Below, one piece after another: positions 54,491-63,400 of a stretch of DNA of 64,000 nt. The DNA is from JAGOMX01 sp041738135 (lineage in GTDB: Bacteria > Pseudomonadota > Alphaproteobacteria > JAGOMX01). The notes beneath the pieces are model-generated. The model was not told where the DNA came from. It ran no database searches and saw only the letters and a list, made by a program, of their open reading frames with translations. The translations under genes were made by a program, and so were the position numbers. The stretch covers positions 62,001-126,000 of the forward strand of contig JBGSQK010000018.1 of assembly GCA_041738135.1 (NCBI GenBank), given 5' to 3'. Each line of letters begins with the position of its first letter. Within the stretch, counting starts at the first letter, position 1.

Positions 54491-55030
54491 ATGTTAACAA
54501 TCGGCGATCGTTTCCCAAGTTTTACTGCAACAGCAGTGGTATCAACAGATATCAACAATGCGTTTCAAGAAGTGACGAATTTAAGTGCCAAGAGCAAATG
54601 GCAGGTTTATTTCTTCTATCCTAAGGACTTTACATTTATCTGTCCGACGGAAATTGCACAATTTAACAGCCTTAATGGCAAGTTCGAAGAGAACAATGCA
54701 AAGCTTTATGGCGTAAGCACGGACTCAGATTTCGTGCATTTGGCATGGCGTAGAAGCCATCCTGATTTGATGAGTCTTCACTTCCCACTCATTTCCGACA
54801 TCCGTCGCGATTTGTCTATTGCGTTGGGCGTTTTGGATCGCAACGCAGGGGTGTGCACTCGTGCCACATTTATCGTGGACCCTGAAGGCGTTATCCGCTA
54901 TGCAGCTGCCAATGATTTGAGTGTTGGTCGTAATCCTGACGATATTTTGCGCACACTGATCGCACTTCAAACTGGCGAGCTTTGTGCTTGCAACTGGACA
55001 CCAGGCGACAAATTTGTCAACGTAGCCTAA
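54491..55030 (+). CDS. ahpC: Peroxiredoxin, AhpC type
   Basis: The 179-aa protein has the peroxidatic Cys in YPKDFTFICPTEIAQF and the resolving Cys near the end (GELCACNWTPGD), a 2-Cys AhpC arrangement. It reduces peroxides; no ahpF or ahpD is seen nearby, so the reductant is likely thioredoxin or an AhpD elsewhere. GGAGAAGACA is the ribosome site. It is probably co-transcribed with the preceding flavoenzyme (16-base gap). Confidence 0.94.
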   Translation: MLTIGDRFPSFTATAVVSTDINNAFQEVTNLSAKSKWQVYFFYPKDFTFICPTEIAQFNSLNGKFEENNAKLYGVSTDSDFVHLAWRRSHPDLMSLHFPLISDIRRDLSIALGVLDRNAGVCTRATFIVDPEGVIRYAAANDLSVGRNPDDILRTLIALQTGELCACNWTPGDKFVNVA

Positions 55031-55041
55031 ACTTTCTAATA

Positions 55042-55085
55042 CCTCAGATCATATGTCATCAGGCATATGATCTGAGGGTCTATTT
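55042..55085 (+). terminator. Rho-independent terminator of ahpC
   Basis: CCTCAGATCATATG and CATATGATCTGAGG form a perfect 14-bp stem with an 8-base loop, followed by GTCTATTTT. Confidence 0.85.
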
Positions 55086-55125
55086 TCCTTAAATTAAATG
55101 TCAATTTTAAATGAGGAGTCTTCAA

Positions 55126-56022
55126 ATGCCACACAAATTCTCAATTCTCACAATTCTATTAATCCTTTTTCTTTTTAGCTCTGATTCAAAAGCGGATATC
55201 TGGGTGCTTGATATCAACGATACCATCACATTACGAAATGATGTGGATCCGGAAAAGACGGTGCAAGTAGTAAATTATCAATTGGTGGCCCAGAATCTTT
55301 TTCTGAATGGACCGGAACGTATTTCCATTGAACAGTACATTAAAAAATCGATTCAAGATAAATCCATGCAACGTCACACCTATGGCAACTTGCCAATGTA
55401 TGCGAGGTGCTTGCACGCAGACGGGCTTATCTCAGATGAGGTGTTGGCGCAAATTCCTCTTCTTAGCCAAACTTATAAACAAGCACTCGATGTGGCCAAT
55501 CATGAGGAAAACGGTGGGTTTTTTCCTTCCCTATTTAAATTTATCGATTTCATTTTAGAAGTGGATCATAGCCCTAGTATCAGCATTCAATCTTTCGGGA
55601 ATGAGATTCCTTTTGCACTTGAAGTTATCGCCAAAAGATATGCCCAAAGACTGAACGTCGTAAAGGAAATAGGCATATTTGATGAACAGCATCACCTGGA
55701 TTTTGATGGACGCAAACATCGGGGACAACAAGAACTTGTTGGATTGTTGGCTCCAGGCACTGTATTGGGTTGGAAAAATAACTACAAAGCCGGTGGTGGG
55801 AAGTACCTATTTTTCTCCGAGGATAATGACAACCCTGTAAGATCACATTACTTCGATGACAATGCTAATCAATTCGTCCGGGCTTATATCAATGGACGAC
55901 TGCTATCAAAAGAAGAAAGCCGCTCCATGTTTGAGCGCTATATTTATAATGTAGACACGGCATCGGCTCTTACAAACGCCGACTATTTCATCAATAGTTA
56001 TAAAGAACGACAGGTGCTTTAA
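55126..56022 (+). CDS. Exported HAD-like protein (DUF2608-type), second copy
   Basis: Start at 55126 follows GAGGAGTCTTCAA. The 298-aa protein has a signal peptide (FSILTILLILFLFSSDSKA), then the HAD motif I WVLDINDTITL directly after cleavage. The later acidic motif is not clear. A Cys and basic tail are unremarkable. Same general design as 7594-8460 but low direct similarity, so an old paralogue or an independent member. It is followed 23 bases later by another exported protein gene. Confidence 0.6.
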   Translation: MPHKFSILTILLILFLFSSDSKADIWVLDINDTITLRNDVDPEKTVQVVNYQLVAQNLFLNGPERISIEQYIKKSIQDKSMQRHTYGNLPMYARCLHADGLISDEVLAQIPLLSQTYKQALDVANHEENGGFFPSLFKFIDFILEVDHSPSISIQSFGNEIPFALEVIAKRYAQRLNVVKEIGIFDEQHHLDFDGRKHRGQQELVGLLAPGTVLGWKNNYKAGGGKYLFFSEDNDNPVRSHYFDDNANQFVRAYINGRLLSKEESRSMFERYIYNVDTASALTNADYFINSYKERQVL

Positions 56023-56045
56023 CGAAAAACGCAAGGGTATATCTC

Positions 56046-57140
56046 ATGAAGTTAACACCTATCTTTAGTTTGGTTCTTTGTCTCATTGCGGGTTTTACGC
56101 AGGGGGCCTGTGCGTCCGATGATGAAGGTATTCTAAAGCCTCACAGGTCCCCAATTAAAATTGATGAAAAGTTGAAGCCGGCTGCGTTTTACGATCAACT
56201 AAAGCCATATCTTGTTACACACGGTGAGAATAACCCTAAGCTAAAACAACTGGATGTGGATGGTATTGAAAGCCTGAATACTCATCTGGAAAGATTATGG
56301 CCATTTCGATTTTGTAGCGGAGTGGACGGCGCGTCTTTGCTGCTCACGGCCAACGAGACAGGACTAAAACTAGATCGAGGGTTCCGCAGTCAGTGGATGG
56401 CACTCAGGGTCTGGATGAGGGCACCAGAAAATAAAGGCTTAAGGGAAATTAGACATTTTCTGCCTATGTTTTCATTCATGCTGAGTTGGTTTCCTATGAT
56501 TTTGACAAACCCCAGTCATGCTCCAGCAGATGCCCTGTCGGTGATCGATTTGAAACATAACCTTGCAGATAGTATGGATATGTGGCGGTGGGCGACAGAA
56601 GCCAATTTGAGCACCGAAGTAATGACACATCCGGTGGCTAACGTGTTAAGTCAGGGAACCAGTATTTATCTATTCCTAGCAACTGTCGTGGCAGCAAAAG
56701 GACATGCTATGGCAGATAGAGGGAAAACAACTGTGGCTGATATCCATAGACGTATTCAAGAGGAAGACAAGGAATATGCGAGCAACAGTTGGTGGTCTGC
56801 AGGCATCTATGGTGGCATGCTTATGGGTACTGCTTATTGGAATTGGTGTACCCTTCTCAGCACATTGACAGGAAATCTACTTAGTATGGGATCAACCAGT
56901 TTGTCCCCTAAGGAAATAGCTGAAGAGATTTGGAAAAATAAGACAAACTGCTATATAGAGACGTGGTTCCAGAATTATATTCCATGTGACACGGTCTTGC
57001 CTTTGAAATACAAAGCAGACAGTTTGGTCTTTGAATATACAACCTACGTAGCCCAAGCAACGGCTTTCAGCATTTTGCCGTGGATGATTCCTCATTTTCT
57101 TAATCTGCTGTGGTTTTTTCTCACTGTGACACGGCTTTAA
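56046..57140 (+). CDS. Exported/membrane protein of unknown function
   Basis: The 364-aa product has a signal (IFSLVLCLIAGFTQGACAS), a soluble part, and hydrophobic stretches near residues 140-160, 205-222, 252-282 and 340-364 (FSILPWMIPHFLNLLWFFL). It would insert in a membrane after export, possibly a target-cell membrane. No family is recognised. It may share a transcript with the HAD-like gene before it. Confidence 0.7.
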   Translation: MKLTPIFSLVLCLIAGFTQGACASDDEGILKPHRSPIKIDEKLKPAAFYDQLKPYLVTHGENNPKLKQLDVDGIESLNTHLERLWPFRFCSGVDGASLLLTANETGLKLDRGFRSQWMALRVWMRAPENKGLREIRHFLPMFSFMLSWFPMILTNPSHAPADALSVIDLKHNLADSMDMWRWATEANLSTEVMTHPVANVLSQGTSIYLFLATVVAAKGHAMADRGKTTVADIHRRIQEEDKEYASNSWWSAGIYGGMLMGTAYWNWCTLLSTLTGNLLSMGSTSLSPKEIAEEIWKNKTNCYIETWFQNYIPCDTVLPLKYKADSLVFEYTTYVAQATAFSILPWMIPHFLNLLWFFLTVTRL

Positions 57141-57169
57141 CTCTAAAACAATCTACAGGTGTTACGAAA

Positions 57170-58162
57170 ATGATGGGTAGCCTTTCAAACAAACATATAA
57201 TTGATGGCTTGAGTGCTCTTTACGGTATTGAAGTTATGGAGCTGACCCTCCTGCCTCTAGGAGCGGATATAAATGCGTCTGTTTATAGAGCCGAGACTAT
57301 GGAGCAGGTGTCTTATTTCGTAAAGATATCCACTAGCCACAACCTTAATAGCATTGCCATAATGGACTTGTTAGTTAAGGCTGGTATCGATCAAATTATT
57401 CCCCCAGTAAGAACCCTTCATGGGCCGCCCACTCTACAACTGGACGATTTTACCGTCATTGTTTATCCATTCATTGCAGGACAGGATGGCTTTAGCCGAT
57501 CTTTAAGTGACCACCAATGGCTAGCATTAGGCAAAACCTTGAGGAATATACACGGTGTCGATGTGCCCCAGTCGCTGCAGCAGCAGATCCGCAGCGAAAC
57601 CTACTCCCCCAAGTGGAGGAATACGGTTCGCTCGCTCCTCTCGAATGAGGAAACCAATCATGTGGACGATGAATTCGCAGTGAAGTTGTGGGCTTTTATA
57701 AACCAGAATTTAGCGGCAATTAATCGATTGGTAAACAGGGCCGAACAATTAGCCCATGAACTACAGAACGAAACTCTAGAATTTGTTCTTTGTCATTCCG
57801 ACATTCATGGCGGCAACATATTGATCGATGAAGCAGATAAAGCCTACATTGTGGATTGGGATGATCCCATAATGGCACCAAAGGAACGTGATCTCATGTT
57901 TATTGGCGGGGGTGTGGGTAATATCTGGAATAAACCTCATGAAGAAAAGCTCTTCTATGAAGGCTATGGAAAAACTGAAATCAACACGACAGCCCTGGCT
58001 TATTACAGAAATGAGCGAATTGTCGAAGACATTGCAGAATATATGAAGGAAGTCCTTTTTACGAACGCTAAGAGCGAGGATAAATTTGTCATGTACAACC
58101 ACTTCAAGGATATGTTTCAGCCAAGGGGCGTGGTAGAAATAGCGCATGCTTATCAAAACTAG
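57170..58162 (+). CDS. APH-fold kinase, similar to spectinomycin phosphotransferase APH(9)
   Basis: The product is about 330 aa (ATG 57170 or 57173; frame open upstream). The kinase motifs are Brenner's VLCHSDIHGGNILID (catalytic Asp and Asn) and YIVDWDDPIMAPKERDLMFI (metal-binding Asp), followed by GGGVGNIW. That last block is typical of APH(9)-Ia, described in Legionella. It could phosphorylate spectinomycin or a cell metabolite; intracellular bacteria often keep such genes without drug exposure. Confidence 0.8.
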   Translation: MMGSLSNKHIIDGLSALYGIEVMELTLLPLGADINASVYRAETMEQVSYFVKISTSHNLNSIAIMDLLVKAGIDQIIPPVRTLHGPPTLQLDDFTVIVYPFIAGQDGFSRSLSDHQWLALGKTLRNIHGVDVPQSLQQQIRSETYSPKWRNTVRSLLSNEETNHVDDEFAVKLWAFINQNLAAINRLVNRAEQLAHELQNETLEFVLCHSDIHGGNILIDEADKAYIVDWDDPIMAPKERDLMFIGGGVGNIWNKPHEEKLFYEGYGKTEINTTALAYYRNERIVEDIAEYMKEVLFTNAKSEDKFVMYNHFKDMFQPRGVVEIAHAYQN

Positions 58163-58241
58163 CAAGAAAACTTTGTTCTAGACTAAAAATGCTGGATTGT
58201 GCTAACCTGCATTTCACAATTTACTGTATAGGATAACTGTT

Positions 58242-58865
58242 ATGTGGATTTTACTCCACCTCTTGCAAGCCTGGATGATCGGAATTGCCATTGCCGCTCC
58301 TGTGGGCCCCATCGGCATGTTATGTATTCGCAAGACTTTAGAAATAGGGTTAGCTGGTGCCGTAGCCATAGGACTGGGCGCTGCTCTTGCAGACAGCGCA
58401 TATGGCTTGGTTGCTGCTTTGGGCTTGACTGCAGTATCGCATTTTCTGTTAACAAAAGCTGTCTACATAAAGCTAATCGGTGGTATATTCTTGCTGTATT
58501 TAGCCTACAAGGAACTAAAGGTTAAGCCAAGCTCTGCTGGAGTGGCGGTTGGTAAAAATAAGAACTTGAGTAGGCTGACAACGGAAGTTTTCTTTTTAAC
58601 GTTAACCAACCCGGCAACAATTCTAAGCTTTATCGGAATTTTTGCAAGCATTGGTGGTGGCGCAAGCTCTACTATGGAGATGTTTTTGTTGGTTCTCGGG
58701 ATTTTCCTAGGTTCTATGACCTGGTGGCTATTCTTAGGCACGCTCATCGTCAAAATCAAACATAAGCTACCAGAAAGCTGGATACACCGCATTCGTTACA
58801 TGTCAGCTCTTATTCTCGGAGGATTTGGTCTATGGGCTGTTGTGAGCGGTTTGTTGTATCTTTAG
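58242..58865 (+). CDS. LysE/RhtB family exporter
   Basis: The 207-aa protein has six predicted helices and the family opening GIAIAAPVGPIGMLCIRKTL, plus LGAALADSAYGLVAALGL. It probably exports an amino acid. It converges with the next gene, with 4 bases of overlap. Confidence 0.9.
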   Translation: MWILLHLLQAWMIGIAIAAPVGPIGMLCIRKTLEIGLAGAVAIGLGAALADSAYGLVAALGLTAVSHFLLTKAVYIKLIGGIFLLYLAYKELKVKPSSAGVAVGKNKNLSRLTTEVFFLTLTNPATILSFIGIFASIGGGASSTMEMFLLVLGIFLGSMTWWLFLGTLIVKIKHKLPESWIHRIRYMSALILGGFGLWAVVSGLLYL

Positions 58866-59389
58866 ATTAAATCCAGAATCATCTGAACTCTATCAAGGAC
58901 CGGTTTAACCGGAACCTTTATGCACTCATAACCAAATTTCGCATATACCTCTTCATGTATTTTTTCAAACTTCAGCGCTTCGTCGAAAGTGATTTTGCGT
59001 GCAGCTGTAGGTTCGCAAAATCCTAGATTCTCCACAAAGAAAACTTTGTTTTCGTAAATGCCCTTAGTGCGCTCGATTTCTGCCAATAAAGCAACTGATG
59101 GTTCATAGCCTAAATATAACGCCAACGCGAAAGTACATAGGGGTGAGCGATCATAAAACTGAATTGGTGAATTAGACTTTTCCGCTAATTTTTGACGCTG
59201 ACACTGCAATTTGACAATTTGATCAATGAACGAGGGTTTCACCCAAGGTTCGGCATGCCCTCGAGCTTGCTGGTCAGCAATTACATCTGTCGCCGCTTCA
59301 TGGACGACGAGATAACCTTTGTCAGCTAGCGCTTTAATTACGGATGTTTTCCCGCAACCTGGCGTGCCTGTTAGTATGTATCTTTTCAA
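58862..59389 (-). CDS. AAA_28-type small P-loop ATPase or kinase
   Basis: Start placed at TTG 59389, preceded by AAAGGATCCTGCA, because Walker A follows at once (YILTGTPGCGKTSVIKALAD); the frame is open 50 codons further. The protein has VVHEAATDVIADQQARGHAE and FYDRSPLCTFALALYLG, typical of the AAA_28 group, distant relatives of nucleotide kinases such as NadR. Function unknown. Confidence 0.8.
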   Translation of the reverse strand: MKRYILTGTPGCGKTSVIKALADKGYLVVHEAATDVIADQQARGHAEPWVKPSFIDQIVKLQCQRQKLAEKSNSPIQFYDRSPLCTFALALYLGYEPSVALLAEIERTKGIYENKVFFVENLGFCEPTAARKITFDEALKFEKIHEEVYAKFGYECIKVPVKPVLDRVQMILDLI

Positions 59390-59556
59390 TGCAGGATCCT
59401 TTTGTTTGTTGAATATCCAATGAGTGTTACGTAAGAAAAAAATTATCAGGGTTGTTTTTGAGATTGGAATGGTATATATTTTGTCGGTTTGGATGATATT
59501 GTCCATATCTGATTGATATGTAAAATTATTGTATATCATCTTGCAAGGTTTTTAAA

Positions 59557-61098
59557 ATGTTAAATTCAAGTTATTTAAAATCGTTGGTTGTCGGCTGTCT
59601 GCTTTTGATATCCCCATCTATGGCCAGTCAAAATATGAACTTTGACACAAAATTTCTATTTGAGGGCATGGATTACACAAAACTCTATGACCAGGCCAGA
59701 GTGTTAACTGATCCAGCATTTGCTCCAGCGCTAGAAAGAGAAGGGTTGTTGACACAGGACAAGCCAAAATCTTTAGCCTCGGTTATGGTTGAAAACAGTG
59801 AGGAAGAACGGGTCATAGACATGTCCGTGGCCCTTTTGGAAGAGGTCGACAGTCAAAATAATATTCTAGAGCCGTTATTGGAAAGAGCGCTAACCTCCAA
59901 TGATTTAGACAGCGCTCTTACAGCAGACTTTCGCAAAAGCAAGAGGCGAGCAATGCTTAAAACCATATTGCGCCCCTTGTTTTTGATGACAGGTGAGCTT
60001 GGAGTGTTTGGAGGCGGTATTGCAGCCTTAAATGCTGCGGCTCCTGGAACTATGTCATTTGCCATAGGTATTGCGGGATTTGTTTTACTGGAAGTTTTTT
60101 CCCGCAACATGAGTCTTTGTTTCAATACCATCTGGTATTTAGCAATAACGCCAATTGGTGATCCCTTAACGGGTCTTGAGGACATCTATGCTGCCAAGAA
60201 AAGGTTTTTCCCCACGCAGCTTCAATTAAAAATAGAACGTGGATTTCAGGATGCCAGGAAAGATGACCATACGGGATCAAAGAAGGACTACTTAGATAAG
60301 GTTCTTAAACTACCGGTGAAAAGCAAAAAACCCAAATTTGACAAGCGGGCTTTGCAAAAGGCATGCGCAGGATTGAGGGATAAGGATGGTAACTATATAG
60401 CTGAGCTTATCATGGTGGCCATTGTTAACCACATGGCCAGGTATACGGAGAGAGCCGGTCCCAATGCTTCCCCAAATATGATTCTATATTTAAAAGGACC
60501 TCCATCTCTGGGTAAAACAAATCTAGTGCAAGCTCTGGCTCGATTGATGGGCCTGTCTCTGATTGCTTTACAAGTTAGTGACGAGCATTTCAAAAGCACA
60601 GCCTCCACCCCTGGTTCCTTGTTTCAAGGCATCACGAGCAAAGCTGAACGAAATGCAGTCTTGTACTTTAATGAATTTGATAGAGTTGCTAATGAACAAG
60701 GTTCTAAGCATCTGAACACTCTTCTCCCAGTCGTTGACCCGTCTGTACTATACTTGCGAGATGATTTTGTGGGCGAGGATTTCGATATCAGTCACTACTT
60801 CCGCATAGCAGATGGAAACGGCGAACTCATTGACAAAGCTCTTTTAGCTCGCTGTCTTGTGATTAATGTAGAGCAAATTGACCCAGAAACGAAATTGGAT
60901 GGCATCCATAACACTATGCTACCGCTATTAATGCGCAGCGAGGATCAAACATTGAACTTGAGTTCTGCAAGATTATCATCTGCAACAGTTGAATTAATTG
61001 AACGAGCCCTCAAAGAAGATACAGGCGTAGGCTTCCGTGAAATACAGAAAACTCTTCAGATTCTCTTGAATAAGGAACGGTTAGGGAAACTGGAGTAG
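59557..61098 (+). CDS. Exported Lon-like AAA+ protein without protease domain
   Basis: The 513-aa product has a signal peptide (LKSLVVGCLLLISPSMASQ), a soluble segment, two hydrophobic stretches around residues 150-190 (GELGVFGGGIAALNAA; FAIGIAGFVLLEVF), and a Lon-type AAA+ module: Walker A YLKGPPSLGKTNLVQAL, STPGSLFQGI, and DPSVLYLRDDFVGEDFDISH, which matches the Lon post-Walker B segment. Walker B reads LYFNEFDR with Asn372 instead of Asp, so ATP hydrolysis may be weak. No S16 domain follows. Together with the exported Lon at 1415 it implies AAA+ activity outside the cytoplasm, perhaps in a host cell. Confidence 0.75.
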   Translation: MLNSSYLKSLVVGCLLLISPSMASQNMNFDTKFLFEGMDYTKLYDQARVLTDPAFAPALEREGLLTQDKPKSLASVMVENSEEERVIDMSVALLEEVDSQNNILEPLLERALTSNDLDSALTADFRKSKRRAMLKTILRPLFLMTGELGVFGGGIAALNAAAPGTMSFAIGIAGFVLLEVFSRNMSLCFNTIWYLAITPIGDPLTGLEDIYAAKKRFFPTQLQLKIERGFQDARKDDHTGSKKDYLDKVLKLPVKSKKPKFDKRALQKACAGLRDKDGNYIAELIMVAIVNHMARYTERAGPNASPNMILYLKGPPSLGKTNLVQALARLMGLSLIALQVSDEHFKSTASTPGSLFQGITSKAERNAVLYFNEFDRVANEQGSKHLNTLLPVVDPSVLYLRDDFVGEDFDISHYFRIADGNGELIDKALLARCLVINVEQIDPETKLDGIHNTMLPLLMRSEDQTLNLSSARLSSATVELIERALKEDTGVGFREIQKTLQILLNKERLGKLE

Positions 61099-61105
61099 GG
61101 AAAGC

Positions 61106-61528
61106 TTAAGCTCTCTCATAATCTGTGTGAATCGAGTAGTTTTTGTGCGGACCGATTATCTGATAGAAAGTTGAAAAATTTTTCAATGAACAGAAGGTCA
61201 TGGTCACGAAATATTGGTCGTTTGCACATTGGTGCATGTGGGTCAGTTTTTGAGGCAAAGTGGGTTGGTCGCTCAGGGCAAATTCATGCAATGGGCTGTG
61301 ATCTTCTTTGAAGATAAGCAGACAATCATCACCTAACATAAAGATTCGGTTTTGATAAAAGCTCTGGGGTTTACCCGCTATTCTATATTGTCCGTTTTCC
61401 TTGTATAGAATCGTTTTTCCATCACCCGTTTCAAAATTTGCTGTACCATTCAAACTAATTTGAGGTTGTGAAATTCGCCGACGAAAATTAAATTCCCCTG
61501 AGAAAAACAACTGTAATGTCGTAATCAA
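61106..61528 (-). CDS. DUF6314-like protein
   Basis: The 140-aa product begins at TTG after GAGGAAACG. FFSGEFNFRRRISQ, GKTILYKENGQYRIAG, HMHQCANDQYFVTMTF and IIGPHKNYSIHTDYER fit the beta-barrel-like DUF6314 pattern, a family without known function. It lies 12 bases downstream of a GATase gene on the same strand, so the two may be one transcript. Confidence 0.75.
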   Translation of the reverse strand: MITTLQLFFSGEFNFRRRISQPQISLNGTANFETGDGKTILYKENGQYRIAGKPQSFYQNRIFMLGDDCLLIFKEDHSPLHEFALSDQPTLPQKLTHMHQCANDQYFVTMTFCSLKNFSTFYQIIGPHKNYSIHTDYERA

Positions 61529-61540
61529 ACGTTTCCTCTT

Positions 61541-62227
61541 TCACCCTTTAAGACCAATGAATCGATCCAGTAGCTCAACCATTAAATGGTTGATTGATTC
61601 ATAATCTTGTGCAAACAACTCATCCTTGCTTTGCGTGAATCTTGATTCCTGCAAATCCTCTGGAACGGCCTCGACCATGGTTTTTATACCATCCAGATCA
61701 ATTTCCAAATGGCATTGGAAACCATACACCATGGGTTTGTAACGAACAATTTGCCGAGGACAACCCTCGCTGTATGCCAGTAACACGGATTCATCAGTCA
61801 AGCCAGGCATGTCATTGTGCCAATGGATGACTGGGATTTGTTGCGGCAAACCAACTAGCAGTGGATCTTTAGTGCCCTCATCAGTAAGCGTTAAAGGATA
61901 CACGCCAACTTCTTTTTCGGGGCTGCGACTTGCAGACGCTCCCAAAGCCTCTCCAATAAGCTGCGCCCCCAAACAAAAACCCAAAACCATTTTATTCTCA
62001 TTTATGGCTTCTCTAATCAAGGCGATTTCATCGGCCAGATAGGGAAAATCATCTAATTTGGTTGAACTCTGCGGCCCGCCCATTACAATGAGCATATGGA
62101 AGTCGTGATCAAGTTTTTCACCCTTATAGGGTTTAGCGATTTGAAAGTTGTAGCCTTTGTTTAGGACCCACGATTCAATCGTACCTGGATTTTCAAAATC
62201 CGCATGGGTAATGCATAAAATATTCAT
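61541..62227 (-). CDS. Class I glutamine amidotransferase-like protein
   Basis: Start at 62227 follows AAGGGGGTTAAT. The 228-aa cytosolic protein has LIVMGGPQSSTKLDD, nucleophile VLGFCLGAQLIGEALG, and the triad His and Glu in YGFQCHLEID. It resembles the GuaA-type stand-alone GATases that hydrolyse gamma-glutamyl compounds. Substrate unknown. Confidence 0.9.
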   Translation of the reverse strand: MNILCITHADFENPGTIESWVLNKGYNFQIAKPYKGEKLDHDFHMLIVMGGPQSSTKLDDFPYLADEIALIREAINENKMVLGFCLGAQLIGEALGASASRSPEKEVGVYPLTLTDEGTKDPLLVGLPQQIPVIHWHNDMPGLTDESVLLAYSEGCPRQIVRYKPMVYGFQCHLEIDLDGIKTMVEAVPEDLQESRFTQSKDELFAQDYESINHLMVELLDRFIGLKG

Positions 62228-62497
62228 ATTAACCCCCTTGAATAGATTCAAACATTTCGACCAATTGAAATTTGCATATTATTTCACTTAGCACAATGCT
62301 TTTGTTGATTATATTCCCTAAATGGCCTTTGCTTTCCCACATGAATGGATACAAACAAATATCGTAACGTTTATTTTCTGAAGTTTAATATGGTCGACGT
62401 TCAACCATGTACGCTACTCTGAAATACACTTTTTTATTGCTTTTCCTGCCGTATATGTTAGATAAATTTAATCATCAATTGTGTTGGGAAATGAGTA

Positions 62498-63394
62498 ATG
62501 AAGTTTTTATATAAAAATTTGGAGCCGGTACTTTTTGTTCTTTTAATTGCATCAGCTGGCGCATCTCAGCCGGAATTCAAGTCAGATATCTTTACATACG
62601 AAGATCCTATCAATGCTCGAAATCTTCATGTCTCAATGCATGGAGACAATTGGTCTGCTGAAGACGCTAAATCCCATCATCTGCAATTTTACCAGGATCT
62701 TTTTGGTAACCCTACGGTTATGGCTAAATTTGGGAGCGGAAAACCGATGGGTTCTGATAGGGTGGCATCATTTTTTAACAGTCATGGGCTGGAGCCTTTT
62801 GATAAGGGTAATCCCGACGGGTTGCTGCTTATATCAGATCATCTAGAACAACCATTCATGCACATTTTAGCCGGACGCGGAGATCGGCCAGGCGCTTCAG
62901 AGCTGCAGTATGCTATGATGCCAGACCATTGGGGCAAGAGATACGGCGAAAAGGTTGTTGCAACTCTCGTCCAAGAATGGGCACCAGAAGTCTCTAGAAT
63001 TGGCTGTGGAATAGGTCTAGATGGGGTTGCTCACGCTCACATTATTAAGGTATTCCAATGCTTTGAAGGCAAGCCACTTGATCAGATTTATGCATGTGCC
63101 AGCCCTGCAAATCCAGGTTCTGTTAAGATACTTGAGAAAGTTGGATTTAATCCAGCATCATACCATTTAAAATCTACCGCAGTTGCCATCGATTTCGATC
63201 AGCGAGAATTTGATTCGTTGCAGGCAATGGATAATGAATTGCTAAAACTGTTTGATCCAACCGGCGATCTAAAGCTTATTCCCAGTCAGCATTATCGGAT
63301 GATTGATCCTGACGGAAAAGAAAGAACCGTTAGCTTGAGGCCCGAATGGGGACAAATGAGATATCACGTGGAGTATAAAGTCACGCCGAAGTAG
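62498..63394 (+). CDS. Exported GNAT-fold acetyltransferase
   Basis: The 298-aa product carries a signal peptide (LEPVLFVLLIASAGASQ). The mature part has GNAT features: LQYAMMPDHWGKRYGEKVVA, where GKRYGEK can bind acetyl-CoA pyrophosphate, and ACASPANPGSVKILEKVGFN. RimJ/RimL-like enzymes use cytosolic acetyl-CoA, so an exported one probably acts inside another cell. A C-terminal extension (about 220-298) is unrecognised. Confidence 0.75.
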   Translation: MKFLYKNLEPVLFVLLIASAGASQPEFKSDIFTYEDPINARNLHVSMHGDNWSAEDAKSHHLQFYQDLFGNPTVMAKFGSGKPMGSDRVASFFNSHGLEPFDKGNPDGLLLISDHLEQPFMHILAGRGDRPGASELQYAMMPDHWGKRYGEKVVATLVQEWAPEVSRIGCGIGLDGVAHAHIIKVFQCFEGKPLDQIYACASPANPGSVKILEKVGFNPASYHLKSTAVAIDFDQREFDSLQAMDNELLKLFDPTGDLKLIPSQHYRMIDPDGKERTVSLRPEWGQMRYHVEYKVTPK

Positions 63395-63400
63395 TCCATA

